From Arbacia lixula (taxonomy: Eukaryota > Echinodermata > Echinoidea > Arbacioida > Arbaciidae): a stretch of DNA of 64,000 nucleotides. The stretch lies in assembly GCA_963669155.1 (NCBI GenBank), contig OZ022577.1:30188053-30252052 (forward strand), in the 5' to 3' direction. Within the stretch, counting starts at the first letter, position 1. Each line of letters begins with the position of its first letter. This document shows positions 1 through 12,779 of this stretch, in pieces. The notes beneath the pieces are model-generated. The model was not told the DNA's origin. It saw only the letters and a program-made list of their open reading frames with translations, and searched no databases. A program made the position numbers and the translations under genes.

Positions 1-1150
1 TATAGAGCGACAAGAGTTGGGAGTTATTATACAAGCTATGTTATGTAGCTCCTTACAAGAGGGACAATGCTTTATGGAACAGTGAAGTGTGTTAACTCTT
101 GACATTTCTTTTTATTGTAGCATTTTTTTTAGCCATTTCAAATTGTTCTCACATGCATTGAGGTAAGGGAAAATAGTGGTAAGCTCAAAATCAGTCTCTC
201 GAGTTAGTTCATTTGTCTCCTATTTTTATAAAACTCTTATCTAGCAACTTCACACAAAATCATATCTTAATGGTCTGATCCTGATCTTTCTTAATGTAGT
301 TGATATTTGAGAAAAAGCTAGAGCTTGATTGTGGTATGATTACTCTTTTTGCTTTGAATCTGTGAAAATTACTTGACAGTCCACTGTTATTACATGCATG
401 CTGTTAATCTATGCCTCATAGATGTTCTCATGAGACTTTTTTCTCTCTGTTGCTGGAATAAGAGGATAAAGGAGTAGAAAGACAATTCCTACATTGTAAA
501 GTGAATACAAATCTGTGCAAAAATTTTTTCTCTGTTACAGTTATGAAAGGAACAGTAACCGTTCCTGCATATAATGTATGAGAGTACATTTTAGGTGTGA
601 TGTGGGCCATATTCAAAGCATTCTGTCAGAGTCTATGCAGGACCAAGGAAATGGAGAGTGGAAAACTGCACGCCTACACAATAAGCCTTGCTAGTATGGC
701 GGAATAGCGGGCTCTGTTTCATTGGATTGCCCGCTGTATTGGGTTACATGCTGGATACATTCATGCGATACCCCCTAAGTGATGCAGAGCAAAATTCTGC
801 TGTTTTAGGATGAAAGCTGAGTATGTAGAACAGCCAGATGAGTGACTATTGCCAACGATAATATTACAATCTCACTAGTCTCTCTTATACTCTTATTTCT
901 TTTATTGCCTGCCTATCTGCAATTCTGCGTACACTCATACACACCCACGTATGAGGTGTATTGCATATATTTATAAGCTCTCTGAAGCATTCAAATATAG
1001 CTCTGTCTATGTATGAAAATATGTACTTATTTGTCTATTGTCTCTTCTAATCCCCTCTCCATCTTTCTTATCTGTTCTTCTGACTTCTTAGTAGCATTTG
1101 TTATTAAAGTATCATATGTTTCCCCTTCCCAGTCTTTCAGCATTTCAGCT
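1..1150. other. Gene-free AT-rich single-copy DNA
   Basis: I see no exon-like stretch, no transposon end and no RNA gene here. The only open frames are short and low in coding character. The sequence is ordinary AT-rich spacer leading into a pyrimidine-rich tract. Confidence 0.6.
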
Positions 1151-1159
1151 TGTGTCTCT

Positions 1160-1181
1160 CTTGCACACCTCCAATCCTCCA

Positions 1182-1222
<41 letters not shown>

Positions 1223-1492
1223 CCTCTCCCTATCTCTCTCTCTATCCGTCTCTCTCTCTTTCTCTATCTTTTTTCTATTTCTCTGTCTATCTCTTTGTCT
1301 TTGTCTCTCTCTGTCTCTTGTCTCCTCCATCTCTCATGTTCTCCCTCTCCTTTTTTCTCAATGACTCTCTATATCTCTCTCTCTCTCTCACGCTCTTGCT
1401 ATCTTTATCTCTTTCTCTCTCTGTTTATATCTTTGTCTCTTGTTCTATCTCTCACTCCCTCTCTACCACCCTTCTCACTTTCTCCTCCCCCC

Positions 1493-1524
<32 letters not shown>

Positions 1525-1535
1525 GCAACCCTCTG
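1160..1535. repeat. (CT)n polypyrimidine tract with C-run
   Basis: The plus strand is almost pure pyrimidine, dominated by CT dinucleotides and including an uninterrupted C-run near 1490-1503. Long overlapping Ser/Leu-rich reading frames on plus and Arg/Glu-rich frames on minus come only from this composition and are not genes. Confidence 0.95.
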
Positions 1536-1560
1536 CCACCTCTCTCTCCCTCTCTGCCTA

Positions 1561-4500
1561 TTTTCTTCCATTGTACTTTTCTATCTATTCTCTAAATATC
1601 ATATTTTTAGTGTACCATCCATCTCACCCCATTCTCATGTATTAAGTCAGACACTTGTATTGTCACAGATTTTATATCCAAGCAAGACCTCCTCAGCACC
1701 ACAGTCACAACAAAAATCATCTTTGCATCTTTGAGCAGGCCATCATCAGGCTTTGCCTGCTGGAGCTTTACATTCTTTGCTTGGATTGAGGATGGATGGA
1801 GTTAGAAACAGGGGACTTGGTGATCTGTTTTACTGTACCAACAACCTGTGAATTAGACTGTGGTTTTAGGCTATGAGGTCTGCTTCTTTCAGATGTACTG
1901 ATCCAACCACAACTAACTCTGGACACTGGCTGAAACTGTCTCCACAGCATCCATCAGGAGATAGTGAGGATGAAGGGATGCTATGTAACCAGACTTAATT
2001 GTGATATATGTCCATGCATGCAGTGTGTCCATGCAAACCACTGCCTAGAATCTAGACTAGTATACCAGTTGAAATGCTTGAATTAGTGCCTTTTCCTCAA
2101 AGTTAGCAGAATTAGGGTCCCCCGAGACTTCACAATGAGGTGTGAAAAGAAATCTTTCAAGACATGATAGGATTATCCAATAACTCCTGTGAGTGTTAAA
2201 AAATGTTACGTCAAAGTTATGTATTAATACCCTTCCCCCAAAGAAAAGAAAAAAGATGAAGTAAATAAATAAGTAAAAAATCAAATGTAAACCTACCAAT
2301 CTGCCACTCCAGGGGTTTATGTATCTAAATGTTAGATTTATCTGTCTTATAAACCTATAGCTACAAAACCTCATGCACCTAGCTGTCTTGTTCTGTGATA
2401 AGAATATATCTCTTCCGTGCTTCCGTGTCTCTCAGTTATCTCTTTGAAGCCTTTGTTTTGTGCCCCAGACAACCTATTTTTTGGTTGCGATACATGATGA
2501 CAGCCACTGTGGACAGAAGCCAGGAGTACCTGGGGTCTTGAGTGACAGCCATATGAGGGTATGCTATTCTCAGCCTCCCTTGGCCCCTCTCCTCTGCCCT
2601 GTGTCCGTGTTATTCGACCTGTATGAGTTTCTGAGTATACCAACATCACATTTTTTATCCATGTGCAAAGTGTTGTACAATTAAAGATAACAATGGAAGA
2701 TATGTATACACCTTTATCATCTTAAAATAAAAATTAGCAATAAGAAATGTAAGAATTATCTAGCATTCTAGTCACATTGGCAGGTTAGTATTGAGTATAA
2801 TATTTTCTATTGTACATTTTTAATATATAATCTATTGATTTATTTTTTTAACAGTTTTTTTAACAATGTGTTAACCAAACAAGTTGATGTATCCAATTTT
2901 GTTGCTCCATAGCTTGTGTTATGTGCAAGAAAGCTATACACCTGGAACCACTAAGCCTAGTGAATTACTGAAATGCATACAGCTACAAACTAACTAGGCT
3001 ACTAAAGTTTCCATCCATATGGTTCCTGAACTTTGCAAATGAGACAGGAGAATGCATGCACCTCCTGCAGGAGTGATTGTAGACAATGGCTCGAGAGACT
3101 TACAGACAAAATATAACCAGACAAGAGAGGTGAGAGTAAAATAAGGACAGGTGTCTTATCAGTTGTGTCAGTGATACATGCTCCCAGAAGCTCCAATACG
3201 TTCTTGGCAAGTAGTCATCGAGTCTAATTCAATTGTCTTCTGGCCAAGCGATGTTGACAGCCTAGCCCCACATAGCCTGATCCATGGTGGGGGTGTATAT
3301 AATAGCTCGCTGGCTAGCTAGCTATCTGTCGGTCCCTTACACTGTTGTTCGTGTGTGCAGACTTGATGACACGATCAGCTTCCCCCGAGACCCAGCGACT
3401 GCAGGGGGACATGTGAAGCCCTCGGCCTGACATTAAGGCCTGACATTAATGTGACGGGTGCCTGCCTGCCTGCCCGGATGCGTCTGTACTCTGCCATCTT
3501 TAAAGGATCCCCGCTCATTTCCCCCCTCCAAAGTTACCTCCCTTGGATGGTATATTCCTGTATTGTCTCACAGATGAAGGTCCTTCATTAAGAAATTGAT
3601 TACATTACCCGAGATGAGCCAAAATGTTGGGGTTCATCCATCCACTCCCTTGATCAATCTCTTGAAGAGTTTTGTTGTTATGTAACCTAATAGTGAGTTG
3701 TCAACATAGATTTATGGAAGGGCTCTATATCATTGTTTTATTTGAATACTATCAGCTTACAACCAGTTCAAAATAGGCAAAGGTTATAGGTCTTTTTCAC
3801 CTACATGTCTCCATTGTAATTAACCAGTATGACTACTGTTGAAGTCTCTATGGGGGACCACTGGTAACATCTTTTAGATCTTTTTATGCAAGTCCATTGC
3901 TAGATGTTTTGTGCTACATAACAGTGGTTATATCATAGGCTTATACTCCTTAAGATTGTGATATATTTAGCAGATCTTTTTTTTTGTGTTAACCTCATGA
4001 AATAATCCCATTGTTGTGATCACGTTTGTTTATGACTTATCAGTATTTTTAGTCACACATTGACTTCTGACAACATGGATTAACTCCTTACGTTCCACAG
4101 TCGCATCACAATAACAATAAGTTACACAAATCTCACAGTGAAGCATTCTGTGCATCGCCGGAAGAGTTAATGTCTTGAGCTAAAAAATAAAGTCTTGCGC
4201 TGATTGACGAAGTCTGGATCTGTTCACACAAGGCTTCTCCACTTTCAGCTGCCGACCACCAGACTGATGACCAATCGTGACTAACCAAAGACTTTTATTT
4301 TGCTTAGCAGCATTGCTGATGAATCGTGCTGGTAGGGGTGCCAAGACTATGGTCTCGGTCTTGCCTGCCTTATCCAGATATCTCCAGTGCATAGCAAATG
4401 CATTATTACTTGTTCAACAAAGAATGCCCAAGAAGCGTTTGTAGGGTTTTCCAGCCAAGGTCAAAAGTTGGCACATACTTCCATAAAACATTTTGAGAGG

Positions 4501-6300
4501 AACAGAGTTAACCAACTTTTTTATCTAGTTGATTGTGAATTGTTGAATCTCTTCAGACCCTCAGGTTGTTTTTTTTCACATCTTCTTTTGTGCTTCCCTA
4601 ACATTGAGTTCTTCCCCTCTTACTCCCCCCCCCCCCCTACTTCCTCTTTACCCCCTGCTCGTGCTGCTCCTTTTGTTTGTTTTCTGTTGTTCTCCATCTC
4701 CACATTCACTTTTTTCCGTTTATCTCTTGCTCCTTCCTTCCTCCACATCGGTGATTGTTTTCCCCTCTTGATTTTTTGCTTTTTACCACCCTTCTTGAAT
4801 ATGATGTCCGTTCTTGTTATGCATTCATCAGTTTAACCTTGTTACCCTTTTGGCTGTTCCTCAAACAAATGTAAAAGCGATCTAAAGTTTCAGTTCATTC
4901 TAATGGAAGATGTCCAAGCCGGAAACAGCAACTGACCATTCAGAGATGAGTAAGAGCTGATCATGTGATTGCATGATTGCCCCTAAGGCTTTCTCACTTT
5001 AAACAAAGAATTGTGTATCATGATTTCTTTGTTTGCGTCTCTGTTTCTTTCTCCATGTGCTTTTCATCTGTGCAACCCCCTAGTGCACATTTATATGTAT
5101 GTTTCATCGTATAGTCCTTCCTTTCTAGCATTCAGTCATGTCCAGAAGCCTCAAGCCCATGCACATGGTGTAGTAGATCTTCCCAAACCCGTTCTTTCCT
5201 GTGAGTCTGCATATGTGCAGGCTAGCTTTTTCCCTCTCAGATACTGAGCGGACAATAGCTGACAGGTTGTTGAATAGACTTCAAATTCCTTATAGGCTCT
5301 ATTGAACCCCTTTGGTTTCTGGAGTTCTATAGCAAAGTTTGACATCCTAGCTGGACCAGGGTTCGCAAAGTCCAAAATCTAACCATGAGCATTGGGTGTA
5401 AAGTGAATGCTGACTGTCATTATGACATGCTTTACAAATTGCCCTCTGAGCAAGAGTTGCTGAATAAGGATGGATGACATTAAAATTATTAGGATGTCTT
5501 TTGTTGACATAATCATCAAGCTTTCCTGCTCCTGGACGCTAAAAGCCATTTGTATTTCTCAGAAATTAGTAATAAAATCTGTTCAATATACCCTTTTTTA
5601 TGATATATTTTGTTATTACAATTTCTTATTCTGTACATGTTTCATGCCTAGCTATGACTGGTCAGTTCACAAGATATGACTGTCCTTATGACCTCTCACT
5701 CTAGACCCTCTTAAATTATGATTTCACTCCATAAATTCACAAATGCCCATTGTATTTGTTGTAAGTCTGATGCCAAGATTTCTAGCAAGGAAATTAGTCT
5801 CCACTCCTTTCGTTCCTGCCCAAGATATCCCCCATCAGATCACGAGCCATATGGAGACAATTTCACAGAGCTTGCTCAACCAATACCAGTCCTAACACTA
5901 GCATTTCAGGAATGAATATTTCAGCAAATTGAGATGACTTTCACTGCTTTAGAGGCTAAATGCATGAATTTTCCAGGAACAAAAGCACTTGTTTAATTTC
6001 CCTTCTAAAAAGTACAGCCTGATCAGATCATGCAATTGATTGATTACACAATTAGTGTTTGTTTTTTGTTTTGTTTTTAAATGGAAAAAAATACTGGTTG
6101 CAAATTGCAATGAATAAAAATCTTTGAAAAAAAGGTAATCCACGAGCATTAGTATTGGTATTGTTTGAGTGGAACCAAGCTGTGATGTCAGTGATAATGA
6201 TGAGTCTTACCCTTTGCAGCCCATGGCAATATAAGTTTACCTCATCAAACTTTACATCCTGTCACAGAGCAGATTAATCCATCAAATTTTGTATTGCAGA
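1561..6300. other. Gene-free stretch with one GC-richer island
   Basis: No convincing exon is present. Most of the block is AT-rich. A GC-richer island at about 3228-3560 stands out; it includes an immediate duplication of GGCCTGACATTAA near 3429-3455 and CTGC-rich sequence, and could be a regulatory element, though nothing proves it. A short C-run lies near 4626-4638. Confidence 0.5.
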
Positions 6301-6329
6301 AGGTCTTTTTGAAGACTTTGAAAAAAGAG

Positions 6330-6480
6330 GACTAGATGTAGTAAAAGCAGAGGGGAGAGACGGAAAAAGCAGGAAGAGGGTGAAAGGGGGTAGACAGTTA
6401 GAGAGGGAAGAGAAAAAAAAGATGAGTGAGAGTGTGAAAGAGAAGAGAGAGAATGAGATAAAAAGGAGAGAGAGAGAGGA
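6330..6480. repeat. (GA)n-rich purine tract
   Basis: The plus strand is nearly all purine with repeated AGAGAG and GGGAGAG blocks. The Ser/Leu-rich frames on the minus strand are a by-product of this composition. Confidence 0.9.
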
Positions 6481-6932
6481 AGAACGTGATTCATGGACTA
6501 AGATGAAGACTGTCAAAGCTTTCATTTGATGAACCTTGAGACATTTTTCAGGACTCATGAGATGAGTCTCCATAAGATGAAGGATTTGTGTGGGATGAAG
6601 GTAATACAAGTGTTGGCTTTTCTTCAGGCAATAAAGATTCATGTTTTAATTAAGGAAAGTAACTGAGGTGATGCTCATGTACATCTGTCTTACCTCACCA
6701 ACAATCCTATCCAATCTTTCATGTGATACCAGATTTAATGAAGGGATCAGTCTGTAGAATGAATTACTATGGAACCATTCCACTTGGGAACCGACAGGCC
6801 CGCTTAGGGTAATGTCCCGTAGATTTTAGAAATGCTGGATAAATGTTCAAGTTGAAAGTTGTTTTTCGTTAGAACTACAATTCAAGAAGCCAAGAAGTTG
6901 TGTTTCCATGTTTTAGGGATTCATATCCCTGG

Positions 6933-7132
6933 TAGAAGTATGCTGGCATTTGAATTATTGTATTAGTCTAAATTCCATTCTCTAATCTATTACCCAATTC
7001 TGGAAACTTGCCTCAAACAAAATTAAGTTCTGTAGAAGTATGCTGGTATTTGAATTATTGTATTAGTCTAAATTCCATCCTCTAATCTATTAACCAATCC
7101 TGGAAACTTGCCTCAAACAAAATTAAGTTATG
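6933..7132. repeat. Tandem duplication, two 100-bp copies
   Basis: The unit beginning TAGAAGTATGCTGG at 6933 is repeated at 7033 with only a few substitutions. Both copies end in AAAATTAAGTT. No terminal inverted repeats are visible, so this is a simple local duplication rather than a transposon. Confidence 0.9.
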
Positions 7133-7189
7133 TAGAAAAAAAGAGCATGTCTACATCTAATCTATTTTGCCCTCAAATGTCATTCATTC

Positions 7190-10100
7190 ATTAAAGTTGA
7201 TTTATCATATAGTTTAAATGGGCAACTTACATTTGACAGGGTGCCTGGCAGAGCATGTATGTGATGTGTGTGTGTATGAAAACTGTGTGCAGGATAACCT
7301 GTTGAAATTATGAAACAGAAATTGTTGCTATCATTGCTTGGAAATCAGGAGTCTGCACTATCTGATGAGGGAAGCGGAAGCTATCAAAATGCCCCAATTA
7401 TAGCCTCCATCCGCCCACACCTCATTCTCCCTCTCTCCAGGCCCTCTGTCAGCCCCCGCAAAATATTGATAATAAAGAAACAAGGGGTAAAGAGGAGGAG
7501 AGAGCTCGATCCATCGAGGGGCGATAGATTGCCATCGTGGTGAGATATCGCCGCATTGTATCTTTTCATATTGAGAATAAACTTGTCGTCCAATTTTAGT
7601 CCAGGTCTTCTTCCCTTTTTGAGTGCGGGTTTCCCCCTCTGTCTAAATGTGATGCTAACAGCTTCCTCCCGAGCGGCGTATCTGGGAATGTCATCTCAGA
7701 GCTGTCAGGTGCCAAATCTATCTCAGGTTCTCTTGCCTCCCGGGCTAATTTTCATCTGTACGTGACAGTCCTACGCATGATCCATGCACTGTTACGTGAT
7801 ATTGTACATGGGAGCTGAGCTTTTCTAACCAATGCAACTTTGTGAGAATCCATACTCAAATTTGTCAGGGTGAATAATCATACATCATACAGTTCAATGA
7901 TACATGTATGCCAAGATCAATGTCATATTATGGAGTACATTGCAATTCACAGGTGCATTTATGAACTTTCTAAAGATAGAATCAGAATTTCTAATCACTT
8001 TTGAAAATGCTAATTGTAGGCTAGAATGGAGTTGATAAATGCTCCCCATGCCATGAGCAGTTAGATATCATAATGTTGATCATAAACATATCTCAATACT
8101 GATAATCTCACTAATTGTATGTCGGATTGTAGCTAAAAAAAATTATCAGAACACATTGGGCTCTCTCCAGGATTGGTTTTGAGTGTGGTATACAAGTCCT
8201 ATTGGCATAGAAGGGATGATATGCACACTGTGTCATTGCATAATATCGACTCACAAACATCTGCACTTATTGTGTTTTCCATAGTGCTTAAAAGTTTGAT
8301 TTAATATGAAATCAACACTGGGGATAGTGCTGAGTACATGTGCAGGAGGTATCCCACTTTTAGTGGATTGTGAGTGATGGCAAGAGAATAGTCATGACGG
8401 GTTGTAGTAGAGGAAATGATATTTCTGTCAAGAAGATAAGTATTGCAGCACCAATTTATGTATTGACTATTGAGAACTTTATTGCTCAACGTGTTAACCT
8501 TTTCAGTCTCATCTAGACAATAAACCATGTGAACTAGACATAGGACTATGATTAGTTGGTACTGAGAGGGATAAGGAAATGTTACTCCCATCTGTACCGG
8601 CCCCCTTAAAATAACTATGCTCCCATATCACATTAACCTTGTCTTTAAAGTTCAGTAACCGGCTTTTCCGCGTATCAGTATGTCAAGGGGGAGTGTTTAT
8701 TGTATCGTTATTGGCTGTGTGCCATGGATCTAAATATACTGCAGCCGTGATGAGATGATAGGGCATGAATCTGCATTATTCCTCTCCGTCATTAATGTAC
8801 GCACAGATGAGAACAGGTCAACAGAATGGGACCATCGGATAAGATCATGGCTGTGGAATGGTGCGGAACTTCCCATGTTGAAGCTTAGATGTAGTCAATA
8901 TACATAATGGGCTATTTTTAATGATCTTATTTTGTATCTTTTTCATTCCTCCCCTCTCTTTTTATATTCATATATTTTTATTAGTTTTTGTGACTGGAAT
9001 AGATTGCAAATCAAACATTTCTGTACAATTATAAGAAACAAAGAAATCTGGAAATCAGCAAATAATTAAGAATTTAAAAAAAAATGGGGGGGGGGAGGAT
9101 AGTCCAGGTTGCAATTGATAAAAAATATCACCACTTGTTTGTAGTTTAATTATTTTTATTAGATAAATAAAATCATATTCTTTAATGATATGATCTGGTT
9201 ACAGCGCAGATATACAAGTTTCAAAGTCTTTGGAACCAATGATAATCATGCTAAACTATGTATGGTATTACATTTTTTCCCTTGATATTTAATTAATTTG
9301 AAATAAGTAAATTATTTGTGTGAGTTGATGTCATGCTTTTCATGGAAATGTGGCATTTAAACCCTTAGTGCCCCGGCCCCCATAGTCCCATGTCTTTATA
9401 ATGTTGATTCGGAATGTAAATTTATCGTAAGTTTTGTTATTTTCATAAATCCTAAGAATGATAACAAAAATGTGTGCTGTTGTTGCTAAGTGTTAATTTC
9501 TGTTCTTCTGTGAATTGTGTAAAAAAATAAATCAACACAATAGTTGATAGAAAGATCAAGTATTTAAAATGTATTGATGTGATTAGATTTTAGCAAAAAA
9601 AAAAAACCCTTCCCTTTTCTCTCTTCTGAAACAAAGCTTTATGTGGACAATGTGATATGACTATGCAGGTGATTAAATACACATCAACATAGGTATAGAT
9701 TTAAAGTTGAATACAATACAATACTGTGCAATACGCCAGTGAAAAAAATAAACTGGGGCTCAGAGTAATTCAACCCCCACAAAGCAAAAAGAGCCCCCTT
9801 AGATAACAAGAGAGCCCCTGTAAGAAGATATATTTTCCTCATAGGTTTTGATATAAGGAAGTATGGTTTAGAGTGTTAGTTTGATGACATCATGTTCAAA
9901 AGTATATCCCCTCAAGCAAATTTGTATTTCTTCCCTGTAATACACCTGCTGAAAACCATATCTACAATGATAAGGTGGTATCACTTAGAGCTGGAGATTG
10001 GAGCTTACGATAAATTTGACGTCAGAGTGCGGCTAAACTGTCTGCTATGTTCTCCGGTGTTGACACCCATATGTCACACGTGATCGGAATCTTCCCAGGC

Positions 10101-12770
10101 TCAGCTGCTTTCTGTTTCCATTGGGAGATGTAATTGGATGATAATTTAGCTCTGCTACACATCCTCGTGATAAACATCGCTGATTCTACCTTGTAGTATC
10201 CGTATCCACGAGGTAACTGTACATTTCCTATTTGAGGTGTATTGCAAAACAAAAATGGAGCACAGAACTTGGAAAATATTTATAGGTTAGTTGAGAGATT
10301 GCAATCTTCTGTAACTTTAGTTGGCATCATTGACGTTTCTTATTTTCTATGTGTATCTGAGATTGTAATCGTCACCGCCGAGTTGTGATCAGGAGATAAA
10401 TGGCAAATAAGTTTGAAACATTGCAATGTTGTATGTCGTCACCAAGTGAAAGAGGGGTTCTCTTTTCAAGTTGTGGATTTGTAGTATCTCATCTCACATG
10501 TCAAGCAATTGTTGAAGTGAATTGATATGAAGAAACTGACATTGATATACAGATTCATAAGGTCACTGACTTTTAAGTAGGTCAAGGAGTGATCTGAAGA
10601 AGCTATGAAGCTATGAAAGTCCAAATCCATTCCATTAGGCATGTACAGTGTCATAGGTCACTGACTTGTAATTAGGTCAATGAGTGATCTCGAGAAGATA
10701 TTAACTTCCTCTGTGCCAGACAAGGGCTATTTTATAGGACTTCCATGCACAACTGGGCAAAAATGTGTCAATGACTAATGCCAAGAACCAAGTACTGGTT
10801 GCTATGAATCAGCCAAAGTGAGTAAAGATTTAAAATGTAATTTGATTAACTAAGGCCAAACAGTCATCTACTTCACCTTAATCAATAATATTAATACACA
10901 TGTACCTGATGCCTGAATGATAAGCACGGAGGCATGTAATAAGTTTTGACATTCTTTTACTCATCGTTAATTAAACCCATAGGTGGGCTTCTTGGGATAG
11001 GACAGATTAAGACGTGAATCACATAATTGGTACATGTAAGTAAGCTTTAAAAATCGTTCAAAGCACACATAGTCATACTATTTATTAAATTCACTAATTA
11101 ACACTTATGGTTACTCACCCATCAATGATGATTCAATGATACGCCATGCTTGATTACATGGCATACCTGTTGCGGTCGATGTGTATGATGCTGCAGATTT
11201 TTTTTTTTTTTTGGACGGAGGGCTTACTGGTAATGACAGTGCATAGTCCTGAAATATGATGTCACAGCACCGTCTTGCTAAGGCTACTGACCCTGAATGA
11301 TGTCATCATGCTTGCTGAATAACTGAGATTACAACAGCAGCTATTGCAAGTGTGCTATTTAAGCAAAATTACATGTATGGCATACATGCAATACTGTGCA
11401 GGTCAGTGTTAAGATCAACACATTGAAGGAATGAAAGTCTGAACCTGTTGAGATTAAAGGGTTTAAATGGTCTGAAATTTATGTATTGTTCATTTGAGAA
11501 ACTTGCTGAAAGCTGTTTGCCCTATAATGATCCACATTTTTAATAATTTGTGACTCATTTCAGATGAGTTAGGGAATAGAACAATTGTCTGCAGTTAATG
11601 GAAAGAAACAGCTTTATTGTCTCTTATGTGGAATGTGTGTTCTAAGTGTTATAAGTAATGATAATCAAAGTTTGAGATACTATAATCATGCCAATTGTTC
11701 GCACAACTACCTACGTCATCAATTTTTGGCACAGCTCATAAAATAAATAGGGCTGCAAACTTAAAACCTGTGGAAGTCACTGCTACCTGAGGCTATTCTT
11801 CAGAACAACTTGAAGTGCAATCTCAAGTATGTCCCACCGAGATCCTTATTATGGCTGGGGTGTGAGAGGAATGGTTTCGAGGCGTCTGTCCGTTGGGCTC
11901 TCCCTCATCGTGTGTGCATGTGGTTTGGATGGTATTCGAGTCATTGTCTGCCTATCCCAGTAGGAATTAATGTCACTTATTGCAGGCATGCCATGCCAGC
12001 TGGTTGCACTATGTCTGTTTAAGCCTCTCCTCTTACGCAGGAGCTATCAAATGGCTCCCATTATTTTGATGAGCAAGTTGCACTGTCATCACAGAGGAAG
12101 GGTGAGAATGGAAAAGGGGTAGGATTAGGTTTGTATTCTTTTATAGATGAGCTTGAGTCAAAGCCGAAAATACATTTGTAAACATTTTTAGAGGTGAGAA
12201 AAGTAGTCATGGTAAGGCATGTCTTATCAGCAATTTCATTTGTGGTAAGTTTAAAAGTTTGTTGGAAATCAATAAGTGCTGTGTATTTTGAATTGATTTC
12301 ATGTAATAGTGACCATCCTGTAAACAATTCTTGTTTCTCTCTCTATCACTCTCTATCTTTCACTCTCCCTCTTGTCCTTTGTTTCCCTGTCCATGTGCCC
12401 TATGTTTGCACACACTTCCACTCGCTCTCATGTGGTTCCTTTTCAGACTTTGTAGTGCCACTTAAGAATATTAACTTTCGCAATGTAATGAGGGCTCACA
12501 GTCAGGATTACCAGTTGATTTCACATGTGGTTTGTGCTGCATTTCTTGTTAGGCAGTGCAGATTTTGTAAAAGAGGAAATGGTATGACTATGAATACATA
12601 TTTATTCCCAGAACAAATCTCACTGAATGTTCCTGAGTTACTTTCTTATTCTTTGATAAACAGGATAGAAACAAAAACTGAGATTGCCAGAGGCTGCTAT
12701 CACCATTGTAATACCTATCCCAAGATGACTAATCGTGACAGTAAAATCAGACTTGTGGATCTTTCACCTG
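7190..12770. other. Gene-free stretch with several GC-richer islands
   Basis: No exon can be supported. AT-rich DNA alternates with GC-richer single-copy islands at about 7340-7760, 8640-8890, 10000-10260 and 11800-12065. The 10.0-10.26 kb island has CACGTG and a homeodomain-like TAATTGGATGATAATTTAG cluster. The 8.7 kb island has TGTTTATT and GATAAG words. These resemble clustered transcription-factor sites, but function is inference. Confidence 0.4.
10558..10695. repeat. Imperfect direct repeat about 95 bp apart
   Basis: The segment GGTCACTGACTTTTAAGTAG near 10560 recurs as GGTCACTGACTTGTAATTAG near 10655. Each is followed by GGTCAA-GAGTGATCT. This looks like an old local duplication. Confidence 0.7.
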
Positions 12771-12779
12771 ACTGATGCT

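Noticed and set aside
1013-1734. Long Ser/Leu-rich open frames on plus and Arg/Glu-rich frame on minus
   Set aside because: They lie entirely on a (CT)n tract and are open in several frames at once, which reflects composition and not coding.
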